Source: Trichomonas vaginalis G3
Lineage: Eukaryota > Parabasalia > Trichomonadida > Trichomonadidae
Assembly: GCF_026262505.1 (NCBI RefSeq)
Contig: NC_067205.1
Span: forward strand, 26,107,693 to 26,171,692
DNA length: 64,000 nt
Reading direction: 5' to 3'
In this document: piece by piece, positions 10,880-21,635 of the stretch
Layout: every line of letters begins with the position of its first letter
Position numbering within the stretch: position 1 is the stretch's first letter
Notes under the pieces: generated by a model
What the model was told of the DNA's origin: nothing
Databases searched by the model: none
The model's input: the letters and a program-made list of their open reading frames with translations, nothing else
Translations under genes and position numbers: made by a program

Positions 10880-11805
10880 AAAATACGATAACAATTAAGG
10901 ATATGCTCACTAAATTGAAATCTTTTATTCCACCAAGCAGATTCAAGAATATTTATTCCGATCAAGGTCCGGCAATTATAGCTGCTGTTAGAGAATCAGG
11001 CTTTTCTTGCGATCATAAATTTTGCTTACGTCATTTTGCAACAAAAAGGGAATACATCAATGTCTATTCCGAAATTGTTGAAGTCGCTTACGCAGACCAT
11101 CCTCAAAAACGAATTGACTTGATTAAAAAGTTAGAAACTCGTTTACAAGAGGAATATCCAAACCGCGAAAATAATCAGGATCTCTTTAAGTACTTAGATA
11201 GTATTAACCCATTTGAAGGATTCGCTGACTACACCGCTGGCATACTCACAACATCTCTTATTGAATCCCTTAATGCCGAAATTAAAGATAAATGGGATAC
11301 ATATGAACCCGCCGAACTAATTATCCGTCTCATTGAACATGAATTCAATCTTGTTAAAAATGTTTTAACAGGTGATTTTAAATCAGATAATATTATCAAA
11401 AATCTAAATGAAACTTTGAAACATTCAGATATGTTTAGCTCGGTATTATATGATCCAATTCAAGAATTATATTATGCAACTTTTGGTCGCTATACATATT
11501 GCGTAAAAATTATGTCAGATTCACAATATTCATGCACATGTAAGCACATCGAATTATACGGATTACCTTGTATTCATGTAATCGCCGTATTGAATCACTT
11601 TTCGAACAAAAATCTTCTTAAAAATTTGAATGATGCAGTTCATGCTCGCTTCAAATGTTCAGAGTTTATGACTCCTGTGGAAGATTTAATGAAATTTTAT
11701 GTTGACCAAGCATCTTTAAAAATTCCCGGAATAAATTTCAACCTGGGAGAGATTGAAAAATTAAGGGGAAAAAGGACTAGGATTAAAGCATTTTACGAAA
11801 AGTGA
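10880..11805 (+). pseudogene. MULE transposase, C-terminal part
   Basis: About 308 residues in frame, identical at the protein level to the C-terminal part of the copy at 26,854-28,053. Contains the second catalytic Asp (IYSDQGPAIIAA), the likely Glu (TSLIESLNAE) and the C-terminal SWIM zinc finger (CTCKHIELYGLPCIHV). The first catalytic Asp (IDGTF in the other copy) is missing because the 5' part is absent, so it cannot encode an active transposase. Upstream in-frame codons from an ATG at 10,726 are Polinton DNA and not part of the gene. Confidence 0.85.
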
Positions 11806-12747
11806 TGCTGTGTTGTTAGTTATTTATTTACTTTTTTTAATATTTTTTAAAAAAATAAAAGAAAATTCAAATAATTTTGTATCTCCCATGATATATCGAC
11901 CCACGAGTACTAATGTGGCTATAATTAGAGATTGCAACTCTATTATGATCATAGTCCGGTGATATACAATAAGATTCAAATTTTGAAAGAATTAAATTAA
12001 TAAAATCCCGGTGAAAAAAATAAAAACAGCTTCTAAAAGTATAGTTATCTTAAAATACGAACTTTAACACAAGTTTTTTGATCCAATAGAAAATTGAATT
12101 CTTTGAATAAATAAAATATTTTATGTATTAACATATTAAATTTCCTAATTATTTTTTCTTCTTGGGAAAATTTTTGAATTCGAATAGAAAATTCAATAAA
12201 TTGAAATTGGGTTGAAAGAATTCTCCATATTAACTTGTCATATATTTCAGATCATATAAATTAAGTTAATTAAATTTTTTAAAAACCTTAATAGGATAAA
12301 AAAAAGAATTTACACTCTCTCACTTTGAAAACGTAGAAAATGCCAATCTATTGGTATACATTTTAGTTTTGTTAAGTTTACAAAACGATTACTCTAGATT
12401 TTAAAGATTTATCAAGAATTTAGAGAATATCCTTCTCAAAACAACTTCAATAGCGAAGGATTAGTATTGAATCGGATTTGTAACATAATTATAGTACATT
12501 ACAATACAATTTCTCCGACTTTTAAATATTTTTGAAATATTTACAAAATATGCTCTTTCTATCATCGATACTTTAATACAGAGCAAATTTAGTAAATGTC
12601 ATCACGTTATTTTTTCATAAATCGTTTTCGAACTTTTGAAATATTTATTTTAAACCAGTTTTCTACATTTAATATGTGAATTATATCAAAAGTAGATGGG
12701 CGATACTTGTAAATCTATTTAAACTATTAGTTTGCTATTATTGAAGA
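10880..12747 (+). mobile_element. MULE copy 1 (5'-truncated), inserted in Polinton A
   Basis: This stretch is nearly identical to the reverse complement of 25,912-27,779, including about 940 bp of noncoding DNA after the transposase stop. It starts abruptly inside the transposase gene at the Polinton A sequence tcgtatataac, so it lacks the 5' third of the element. The shared right end is tattattgaaga. No target duplication could be recognised. Confidence 0.85.
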
Positions 12748-13058
12748 ACTTTATAATTTTTTTTTCTTATGTATGGAATTAAAGATAATTTTGCGATTCC
12801 AACTGGTTTTTCTATATGAGTTAAATATGCCAAGTGAAATTGGACTTGCCAATATTGTAAATTGAAGTATGGACTATATATCGATTTTCATTGATTGATG
12901 AATAACTCGGAGTAATGTAATTGTTGATAATGAAAAATAGTTTTCAATTGCTGGTAAGGGCCAATGTATGTTCAATAGCTCCGAAAGCAAAAAATGCACG
13001 TTTAGAAAAAGATGATAACGATTAAATTACAAAATCAATAATGACCCACAAAATTTTG
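12748..13058. other. AT-rich DNA, nothing recognised
   Basis: Between the MULE end and the TTAA element. A 52-bp stretch at about 12,989-13,040 (aaaatgcacgtttagaaaaa...) recurs with a few changes at 33,308-33,358, so it is a dispersed repeat fragment. Confidence 0.6.
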
Positions 13059-14107
13059 TTAAGGGTGCACCCGTATGTACGTTTATTTGAGAGGAGGAGG
13101 ATTACCCTCTCAATTTTGAGGGATTCGTTAGTTTATTTTCTCAATGAATATGCAATAAAATTTGATTTTTACCTTATCAATATACTTCATATAATATACA
13201 CATGTTCATGTAAAAACTTTTTTCCAAAATCCTCAGGAATTAAGGGATTTTTGAATTTTAAGAATTTTTTTCGAATTTTTTCGAAAAAAAAATATTTTCA
13301 GAACAGCCTTAACGGCTAAGATTTAGGAACAATGTTAAGTATCAAAAAGAAAGGAGGTCTGATATAGACAACATATATCGTTGAAGGTTGAAAAAATCTC
13401 TAATATTTGAGCCCAAAATTTCAAATTTTAATTTTTTGAAAAAAGAGGCCACCCGTATGTACGTTTATTTGCGAGGAGGAGGATTATATTTTTGAAAGTG
13501 TGAAACATTATGAATATGTTAATTATATAATAATATGTATTATTATAAAAAAGAAAAAATAAAGCACGTTAAAATTTTTCTTTCTTGATTTTTGACAAAA
13601 TCTACTTAGAATTATGCAAAATATGACTAAATAATTATAAATTTCAAGTTAAATTTTAATTTTGATAAATAATTTAAATTTCAAAATATCAAGTTCAGTT
13701 CGACTATGTATGTAGTAATTCCTCAATAAAGTGCCAAAACCCTATTAAAATATATGAACATTTTCAACATTTTAATGTTTTTATTTAAAAATTTGATGGA
13801 ATATGAGCTTCAAACAATTATTATGTAAATAAAAATAATTAAATATATGTATTTATTCGTATTACAACCGTAGTAAGTCGATTCTTCCTTTCTTCTACTG
13901 AGTTTTGAATTTGATTTCGAATTGTAAAGAGATTCAAAGGGAAAATACTAGCGGATAAAAACTACCTCCATGAAAGGGTCATAATGGACTCAAGTTGTAT
14001 TTTTTGATATTTTTTGCTTTTCGAGCCTAAATAGGTAGCCAAGATAATGCCTAAAAATAAGGTTCTAAATTCTGAAGTTTACATGATCCTCTCGTGTGCA
14101 CCCTTAA
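13059..14107. mobile_element. TTAA-flanked nonautonomous element (Kolobok-like MITE)
   Basis: Bounded by TTAA at 13,059-13,062 and 14,104-14,107. The ends are inverted: left GGGTGCACCCG, right (reverse complement) GGGTGCACACG, and a GAGAGGA word recurs nearby in both. TTAA duplication plus GGG termini match the Kolobok-like transposon at 37,497-40,498. The left end sequence (acccgtatgtacgtttattt) is repeated internally at 13,451, suggesting a nested or partly duplicated copy. No transposase is encoded; the 92-residue open frame inside looks like chance. Confidence 0.65.
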
Positions 14108-14450
14108 GGTCGTATGAATAAATAACTGATCTGGAGATGCGTTTCCCTGATTTGATTCTTGTTTACTATGTCATTCCCGCCATGGAATTGATTTATTTAA
14201 GCAAAAGACTCGATCGAAACTCAATCCTTTCATCTTGCATTCATATTTTCATAAATATTTGGTTATTGTCGATATGTCGAATACTTAACTGTTTCGTACC
14301 GAAATGGCTAACAAAAAAGTGACAGAAAACCTTAAATTGTGCGGCAATTTTAATTAAAATAATAAACATTAATTTTTGTGATTGATATTATGCATTTTAT
14401 TTATATTATATAAGATTTAAATTTAGGGGAAAAATTGGAAAAAAAATAAG

Positions 14451-14677
14451 ATTGGAAGTCTTTAGGTAAGAAGGAAAGGGCAAGAGATATATACTGTACC
14501 TATATACCTCTTGCCCTTTCATTCTAAGTAGAAATGGGAGAAACTTTGTCCGCATCATAAGTTATGCGGACAAAGTTTCTCCGATTTCTAATGGGAATTG
14601 CAGGCTATGAGGCACAATTCCCCTTATTAGACTTCCAAACTTTGAGTTAATGTCAAGACATTAACTCAAAGTTTGGA
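14451..14677. repeat. Hairpin cluster: several stem-loops in 227 bp
   Basis: Successive inverted repeats: gaaagggcaagag... (14,474-14,493 with 14,501-14,520, 20 bp, one mismatch); a 26-bp stem 14,530-14,555 with 14,564-14,589 (ggagaaactttgtccgcat); an 8-bp stem gggaattg (14,593-14,600 with 14,615-14,622); and a perfect 21-bp stem 14,634-14,654 with 14,657-14,677 with a 2-nt loop. An outer 10-bp pair (ttggaagtct 14,452, agacttccaa 14,629) encloses the first three. The layout echoes the cloverleaf units at 46,612-47,070 although the sequence differs. Confidence 0.85.
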
Positions 14678-14871
14678 AAACTTCTCGTAAGAATCAATCG
14701 TCAAAAACCTCGATTGCAGTTATATTCATTGTGTTAAATTTGATTTATTTTGAAATTTTTATAAATTAAATTTTATATAACATAAAGCGTTATGAATTAG
14801 TATTTCCATATGAATTTTATCTCGAAAATAGTAATTCTGTACAGTTATATTTCGGTTAATTTTGGAAATTT

Positions 14872-15030
14872 CTAGGAATACTTTAAGATAGTATGATTAT
14901 ATATAACTCTGCCTTCATGATTTATTTTAGCTTTCGCGCAAATATCAGTTAACTTAACTCCATTATTTGATTTTGTGATGGCTTCACAAAGCCAATCAAT
15001 ATCAATCTCTTCTGGAGAATGTCTTCTCAT
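14872..15030 (-). pseudogene. Short coding-like fragment (52 residues)
   Basis: Frame from ATG 15,030 to TAG: begins MRRHSPEEIDIDWLCEAI and continues as a compact helical sequence with KLTDICAKAKINHEG. Amino-acid use is protein-like and unlike the AT-rich surroundings, suggesting the remnant of a helix-turn-helix protein, perhaps the N-terminus of a transposase. No family recognised; it may be a real small gene or a relic. Confidence 0.3.
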
Positions 15031-15377
15031 CTAGAATATTTTCAATACTTTACATACAAACATTTTTATTTCTAAAAAACTTTTTAATTTTTTCTAGGAT
15101 ATATGAATGAAAATAGTTAGAACAAGATTTTGAAGCTCAAAACATTAAAAATTATTAAAGATTTGTATAATATGATTAAAAATGGGAAATAATATGAGGC
15201 AATATAAAGGAATATGAATATTAAATAAATATATCTAAATAGAAAGAATCAGAAAAATCAAATTATTGGCGCCAAAAATGTCACCTTTTTGGTGAGCCAT
15301 TTCGGTATGAGATAATTCAGCAATATATATCAATAAATATAACGAACATCAAGTTCAACAAGCGAACAAAGAGAATA

Positions 15378-16847
15378 ATGATACTAAATAATGTAGAATC
15401 AATGATAACGATTCTTTTATTAGCAATTGGCATATCCGCATGCAAAGATGTTTATGAATCTACTGGCCCTCTATTCCATGATGAATGGGTTGCATTACTT
15501 CAATCAACCGCCACTTACAAAGATAATACAAAGATTGTAATGCTCTTTGTCGTGAAGTACTTAATAGAAAATTTAATTCTTGCAATTACAGCTTTAGTAC
15601 TCTTTCATTTTATGACGCAATATACTATTTCGATTTACAAATACAGTTTTAAACCAACATATAGATTCTTATCATTTGTGTACTTGATTTCCTTCATTTT
15701 CATGGCTAAACCACTCTACAAGCCGCCAGTAGTCACAAGCAGCAAGTTTTTATATGAAAATTCCGTGCTTCCGAGTTTAGATGAAATTGAGTTTCCAGAG
15801 AAGAAAAAGAACTTGATATTTATCAGCTTAGAAGCATACGAGACAATGTATTTTTCTAAGGAACATGGAGGAATATATGAAACATCTAAATCACCAAATT
15901 TGGAAAGTTTTGCGTTCTCTAATAACTCGATTTTCTTTTCTAATCTTAATGGGGATAAAGTCGGTGGTGTTAATGTTATTCCAAGAACTAAATTTACAAC
16001 GGCTGCTCAGTTTGCTATGGCATGCGGTTATGCCTTCTTGACAGAACCTCCACGCTCTGGCCTTACAAATAATGAGCCATATTTTCCTAAATTTAAATGT
16101 CTTTGGGATATTCTTAAAGAAGTTGGATACAACACCACAGTAACTTATGGTACAACACCAAATGACTGGGGAATTGGGGATCTATATTATAGTCATGGTA
16201 TCAATAAGTTATGGAGCAAATATGATGTGCTTCCTAACTCAAATGATATTTATGCATTGGATCGAGATATAACTCCTTTCTTTATGAAAGCTTTAACAGA
16301 AATGAGTCAGTCAAAGGATCCATTCTTTGCCTCTTTTCTTACATTGGATACTCATGAACCAGGTTTTAAATGTCAAGATTGTATCTATGAAGAGAATTCT
16401 ATGATTACAGTAGTGAAATGTTCTGATAAAAGAATCTCTAATTTATTGAAATGGATGGAGCAACAGAGTTGGTATAATAATACTGTGATTGCACTATTTG
16501 GTGATCACATTGTGAGAGGAAATGGGTATCCAGAGCTTGCTGAAAGGCATAATTTTTCAAGGCGCCCATTCAATATGATTATTAACTCTGGCATGAGAAG
16601 TAACTATACTAGAAATAGAGAATTCACAAGTATGGATATTTATCCAACACTCTTAACAGCAATTGGGACAAAAGTCAAGAAAAATCAACTTGGCATGGGT
16701 ATTGATTTGTTCAGTGGTCTGCCAACATTAGTTGAAAAATATGGTATTAAAAAATTCATAAAAGAATGTGAAGGAACAAAAATATTTTATAATCATATAA
16801 TTCATGGGATAGAAGATGATGGTATTAGAGTTAAAGGATTTTTTTAA
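15378..16847 (+). CDS. OpgB/LTA-synthase-like phosphoglycerol transferase (alkaline phosphatase fold)
   Basis: 489 residues. Three hydrophobic segments at the N-terminus (about 9-22, 53-82, 95-111) precede a sulfatase-superfamily domain. The closest pattern is bacterial OpgB/MdoB and LTA synthase: metal-site Glu152 in ISLEAYET, probable Thr207 nucleophile in TKFTTAAQFAMACG (OpgB has WTIAGMVASQCG), Asp324/His326 in LDTHEPG, and Asp376/His377 in FGDHIV. Expected reaction: transfer of a phosphoglycerol or similar phospho-head group onto a glycan on the outer or lumenal side of a membrane. In a trichomonad this is probably a gene of bacterial origin and could decorate surface glycoconjugates. Start chosen as the first ATG; the frame looks intact with no nearby partner gene. 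Confidence 0.8.
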   Translation: MILNNVESMITILLLAIGISACKDVYESTGPLFHDEWVALLQSTATYKDNTKIVMLFVVKYLIENLILAITALVLFHFMTQYTISIYKYSFKPTYRFLSFVYLISFIFMAKPLYKPPVVTSSKFLYENSVLPSLDEIEFPEKKKNLIFISLEAYETMYFSKEHGGIYETSKSPNLESFAFSNNSIFFSNLNGDKVGGVNVIPRTKFTTAAQFAMACGYAFLTEPPRSGLTNNEPYFPKFKCLWDILKEVGYNTTVTYGTTPNDWGIGDLYYSHGINKLWSKYDVLPNSNDIYALDRDITPFFMKALTEMSQSKDPFFASFLTLDTHEPGFKCQDCIYEENSMITVVKCSDKRISNLLKWMEQQSWYNNTVIALFGDHIVRGNGYPELAERHNFSRRPFNMIINSGMRSNYTRNREFTSMDIYPTLLTAIGTKVKKNQLGMGIDLFSGLPTLVEKYGIKKFIKECEGTKIFYNHIIHGIEDDGIRVKGFF

Positions 16848-17479
16848 TACCATCTGAAAGAAATCATCCCAAAATAAAACCACTATTTTTAATAACAAAT
16901 GTTTGCTGAATATTAATAAAAATATCAGAATTATTTGATGTTTAAATCGTAATAAAAGAGAATTTGTGTAATCTCTTTACAATTAATCGATATTAAACCT
17001 ATATCAATATTTTTATAATTGTTCATTATAAAATCTTGTCTTGATGAAATTCTCCATGATCCTTTAATCAATGCAAATCCTCATTGTTATTTCATGTTCA
17101 AGAATATTATTCCGACTCGAATTTTTGTTTATAAATTATATAATATACAAACAATCTTCAGAACCAAATTATTAAACTACACAGACTATGTATTTCCCAA
17201 CGGGAACCGTCGGATTCCGTCATTGTGGATGATTACGGTAGAGAAAAAATGTAATTTTTAATAACGAATTTTGAATTTTGCAATTTTTTTGGAAATTTAT
17301 GAGGGATATTAAATGAGCATTTATATTTCTTTTCGGGAGAAGCAGCTATTTTTGTTGTGTTAAGGAGAATTTGATTTTTCTGCGAACAATCGGCGCGTCA
17401 CGCCAATAGTCTATCATCGATCCGTGACCATCCGTAAATTCTGAGAAGTCTCCCGTGACGGCGTCACTTTTTTACTGCA

Positions 17480-17562
17480 AATTTGAGAGAAAAAATACGT
17501 TTTTCTCGTATAATCTCCCGTAACGGGAGATTTTTTACGTTTTTTCTCTCAAATATTTCATC
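17480..17562. repeat. Nested hairpin with TCTCCCGT core
   Basis: An outer inverted pair aatttgagagaaaaaatacg ... acgttttttctctcaaat encloses a perfect inner palindrome aatctcccgtaacgggagatt. Just upstream (17,390-17,470) related GC words recur (ggcgcgtcacgcc, tcccgtgacggcgtcac). This could be a decayed inverted-repeat element. Confidence 0.75.
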
Positions 17563-17749
17563 CGTGAATTTTTTTTGCTCTCTGATGTGGGATAGATCTA
17601 AGCATTAAAACTTTTTTTAGTTGAGTGAGAAGAAATGATAATATGTTAATATAGAACATTAGAATATGATAAAGATACACTCATATCGCGATATTTTGAA
17701 AAAAAAATTGGATAAAAAATAAATATTACTATTTATTCAACGAAACAAA

Positions 17750-17997
17750 TTAATAGCTTTCCTTGTAAGAAGCACGCTTCAGAGACATTATCTAATACTG
17801 GATAGAAGAACTTTGGAAGTACTGCATTGAATGTAGGACTTCGAAAGTTTTATCTATAATGACGTATTTAAAAGCTTCTGGTAACTATAATTGTAAATTT
17901 GGGCGAGATGCTCAAAGTACTTCTGTAGCCACTCATTGATTGAGAAGCAATAGAAGAATTTTAAGTGTGGGTAGTATACTCGCATTCTTTGATCCAT
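17750..17997 (-). pseudogene. Gene relic
   Basis: Minus-strand reading from ATG 17,997 starts MDQRMRVYYPHLKFFYCF and goes on with NEWLQKYFEHLAQIYNY, protein-like for about 47 residues, then an in-frame stop and further coding-like sequence. Probably a decayed host gene fragment; no family recognised. Confidence 0.3.
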
Positions 17998-19700
17998 AAT
18001 GGACAAATAATTGTATGTTCTATACATAGTAAGGTAAAGTTATTCTAATGTAAATTAATAAATATGTAACATTGGAACAATCTTACCCTACTATGCTAAA
18101 GATTCGGTTGATTGCTTACTTCGAATGATACTTCATGCTAATATTGAAATTGATAAAGCTTTATGTGAATACTAATATTAATGATAAGTTAAATTTGAAT
18201 AAACTGTGCGACAGGTAAAGTAGCAAGCGAAATTATTTATTGTGAAAGAATAGTTTTGAAATACACATGCTCGGCTTACGCCGAGCGAATTAAAGTAACG
18301 TACAATTTTTAACGTACAAAAAAAAAACGCGGCGGACAGCAATGATATATTCACGGCAAACGGTAGGCTTTTTATAAAAGTTGGGAAATGCATATACACA
18401 GATGAATCACATTAAAATATTCAATATTATTTATTCAAATATTTTTGGAAAATTCTGAATGAAAGGTTGCAATTCAAATCAATTCAAATTTTTTGGGTGT
18501 TTTTTTCATGAATTCAAAACAAACAATTTCATCCTTTATTTTTAACTAAATTTCTAGAAAACATCTCTTACCATTTTATAACTCCATTCCAGGAATGATT
18601 TCTAATGAGAATAAAACAAACCTTGTTTGAAAATTTTTTATTGTCGAGTTATCTAATATTTTATCTCTCTGTATTTATAAATGCTCAACACTATTCTTTA
18701 AATAAATTATGCAGAAGAAACAGCACCATGTGTATTAAGAATGTCAGCTATATTTGTTTACTAATAAAATTTGCTACAATATCAAGATCTGTTCAGATTT
18801 ATCTTTTTCATTGAGATTTGCACAATATGATATGCGCAGTTCGAGTGTTTCCTTTCAAATAAAACATGTTGCATGATGAAGAACAGTTCCTCTAAATTCA
18901 TTTTTTCATCGTTATTTATTCATAATTTTTGTGGTGTAGTTGGTGAGAAATTCCATCTGCTTTTCTTCCTTCTAGACAAACGATAGCTTCCTATGCATTC
19001 ACGAAAACATTCTTATCTAATTAATTTGTTATTTTTTTCTTCTTTGCAATGGTGCTCAATCGTGTTATATGTGATTATCATATTCCAAATGATACAATTG
19101 TCACTGTTTTCTTTGGTTAATTAGTTAACTATCAAACCGAATGAATCGATAACTTTGCTGAAAAATCATTTTCACTATAACTACTTCTTTTGATTGCTTT
19201 CGTATCTGTTTACCTCTGGCCAATGACAATTCGCACTGCTGGAAATCAATTTTGTTTATTGCAAGACATAGCCATGAAATAAGTAATGCATTTATCATTG
19301 GTTGTTAATCAAATTTTTTGTATGAATATATCTCAGAATGCATGGTCTTATTTAATATTTGATGGTGTTATGCACGGGGATACTTCTCAATCTCTTTGTA
19401 ATTAAAGTTGCTGTCTTAAATAGAAATATTTATCAAAAAAATATCGAGTAAATGTTCTGAAAATATTATTTTACTCAATATTCTGATTATATTTAATAAT
19501 AAAATATAATGTATTTGACATTTTGGTTAAATTCAAATCATAATAATTGAATTTACAAACTAAGATAGACAATGAAAGCTGCTAAAACGACTCACGCACT
19601 TAGAATGTTATTTTAACTTGCCTTTAAGGCTCTGAAATGACAAAAGATAAAAAAACTGACATTTTTTTCAATGTTAAAAGGCAAGTAAAATGGCTTCAAT

Positions 19701-20648
19701 ATGGAATTTCGATTACAGGATAATAGCATTGGACGACCGAAAGTAGATAATGGAACTATTGTAGATTTTTTAAGATATACGTTATATTACCCTTGCAATA
19801 ATAGCCTCACATGCACGCCATATGTTACGACACTCAAGCCAGGGTACTACAAATTCGAGCTCTACGGTGCAGCCGGAGGATTTGCTCGTGCAAATAAAGG
19901 CGGAAATGGAGGCTACAGTGTTGGATATTACGTAAATAACATCTCTACAGAAGCATATTTCTTTCTTGGCGGAAAAGGTGAAGATGGACCAAAATTCCAT
20001 AAATCAAATAATAACACGCCAGGAGGGTTTAATGGTGGAGGTTTTAGAGGTTATGACACTCATTATGGAACCTACTCCGGTGGTGGTGGCGGTGGAAGTA
20101 CAGACATTAGAATCGGCTCTGATAAAATTGAGAGCAGAATAATCGTCGCTGCCGGTGGAGGAGGTGCTTGTGGGTATGATAATGAAAACGAAGGAGGAAA
20201 TGCTGGTGGACTCCATGGAAGTGATGGAAAATCCTTACGACCTGAAGGGAGAGTTGGTGGAGGTGACACTGATCAATCAGGCGGAATAGCTTATTCATAT
20301 CGAGGTGCAACAAGTGGCAGCCTATTTTATGGTGGTAATGCCTCTACAATGCTAGATGCATATGGTGGAGGAGGCGGATACTTTGGTGGTGGCGGTGGTT
20401 CTTCAACAGTCGACCATTATCAAGGTTTCTGTGGGTCAGGTGGCGGTGGTAGTGGGTATACAGGAGGTGTTTGGAGTTCGGATAGATTCAAAGTCACTGC
20501 TGAAACAAGTGAAGGCTCCAACGAAGGTAATGGATACATGAATATATATTATTTCGGGAATTCTGAATCTAATTATGCTATTAGATGCAAAACAATTGTT
20601 TGCAGATGTAGATTTAGACATATATATTTCTGTTTATGGTTTAAATAA
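19701..20648 (+). CDS. Glycine-rich surface-type protein
   Basis: 315 residues. The N-terminal third has the pattern seen in trichomonad glycine-rich proteins and the ALK/LTK-type glycine-rich domain: YYPCNNSLTCTPY, then LKPGYYKFELYGAAGG. From about residue 65 to 270 it is a Gly-rich fold with many GGGG runs, e.g. SGGGGGGSTDIR and IIVAAGGGGACG, matching the conserved DIR and VVAGGGGG signatures of that domain. The end is Cys/Arg-rich (CKTIVCRCRFRH). No clear signal peptide or membrane anchor, so an upstream exon, a lost N-terminus or a lost anchor is possible. Role unknown; paralogues are usually many. Confidence 0.7.
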   Translation: MEFRLQDNSIGRPKVDNGTIVDFLRYTLYYPCNNSLTCTPYVTTLKPGYYKFELYGAAGGFARANKGGNGGYSVGYYVNNISTEAYFFLGGKGEDGPKFHKSNNNTPGGFNGGGFRGYDTHYGTYSGGGGGGSTDIRIGSDKIESRIIVAAGGGGACGYDNENEGGNAGGLHGSDGKSLRPEGRVGGGDTDQSGGIAYSYRGATSGSLFYGGNASTMLDAYGGGGGYFGGGGGSSTVDHYQGFCGSGGGGSGYTGGVWSSDRFKVTAETSEGSNEGNGYMNIYYFGNSESNYAIRCKTIVCRCRFRHIYFCLWFK

Positions 20649-21635
20649 TCATTGTCGAAAAATAAGCTATAAAAGTTCAAAGAATAATGATTTAATCATT
20701 ATTATATGACTGTTCTCGATGTCTTCGCTCTGTTATAATCAAAGGCTGCCTGTTCCGGTCCAAATTAATTCTTGAAGATTTGTTGATTTTCAATCAATTA
20801 GTACTGAAATAGCCTCATATTGTATTCGTTGTGTCGTTACTTGGATTAGTTTGGTTCCGTATTAAAATTTCTTTTGATTTTTCATATTTTGTTCCGAATA
20901 GAATAAACTAGTATATGTAGAGATGTTTCTTCTTTTTTGAGCTAGTAATTATAATTGTAAAAAGAATTTTGTTAAATATTTAAGAAAAAAATTTCATTTG
21001 GCTGAAAATAACTGCAAAATTGGGCTTATTTAAAGATTTATGCCTGATAGTCTTTATAAGTGAATCAATTTGTCTGAATCAAAGTTTCAAATAAGATGGC
21101 TGACATTTGTAGAAAGCGCTTGGAAGATGATATTAACTAAGTATTTGAAAGTTTCAATCTCCTGTGAGAGCCACAATAGTAAGTTTGAAGTAGTTTACTG
21201 CTCACTCGTTGAGATGACTACAAAAACTGTATAAAAAAGTGTCAAAATTAATGTATGGACAAATGCCGGTGATATTATCATGGATATTGGCCATCCCCTT
21301 GCAGCGATGCTAGATAGTATATGAAAGAGATGTTTAATTTCTATTATTTTTTTTTAACTCGCTGTGTATTACAATGATAAAGATTAATTTTCCATATGTA
21401 ATAAACAACTATTATTGGGTATTTTATCAAAATAGCAGCAGCATTCTTTTGGCTTGGTCATAAATCAAATATACGAAAAAGTAACTGATTGTAAAAAATT
21501 TTGAGCGGATAAAGATTTGATCGAAGTAATAAATATTCAAAATAAGATTCTGAGTATATATTTCAATTTCTGTCATGCAACTCCAAATTTTTGTTAAAAT
21601 TGAATACATCCAGAATTTAGACGATTATTTTTTTA
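20649..21635. other. Intergenic AT-rich region
   Basis: No gene, RNA or repeat recognised. A somewhat GC-richer stretch at about 20,710-20,790 has no convincing frame. Confidence 0.5.

Larger units (their letters stand above)
16848..19700. other. Intergenic AT-rich region
   Basis: No intact gene seen. It holds a hairpin region (17,480-17,562), a probable gene relic (17,750-17,997) and a 7-bp GC hairpin gctcggc-ttac-gccgagc near 18,269. The short open frames here have no protein-like composition. Confidence 0.6.

Noticed and set aside
10726-11805. One 359-residue protein starting in Polinton DNA and running into the MULE
   Set aside because: The first 50 or so codons are Polinton intergenic DNA that happens to be open; homology to the other MULE copy starts only at 10,880.
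14137-14322. 61-residue hydrophobic frame as a membrane protein
   Set aside because: Composition matches translated AT-rich noise; no initiator or neighbour supports it.
20004-20621. Several open frames antisense to the glycine-rich gene
   Set aside because: They are shadows of GGN codons (Pro/Ser/His-rich mirror frames).
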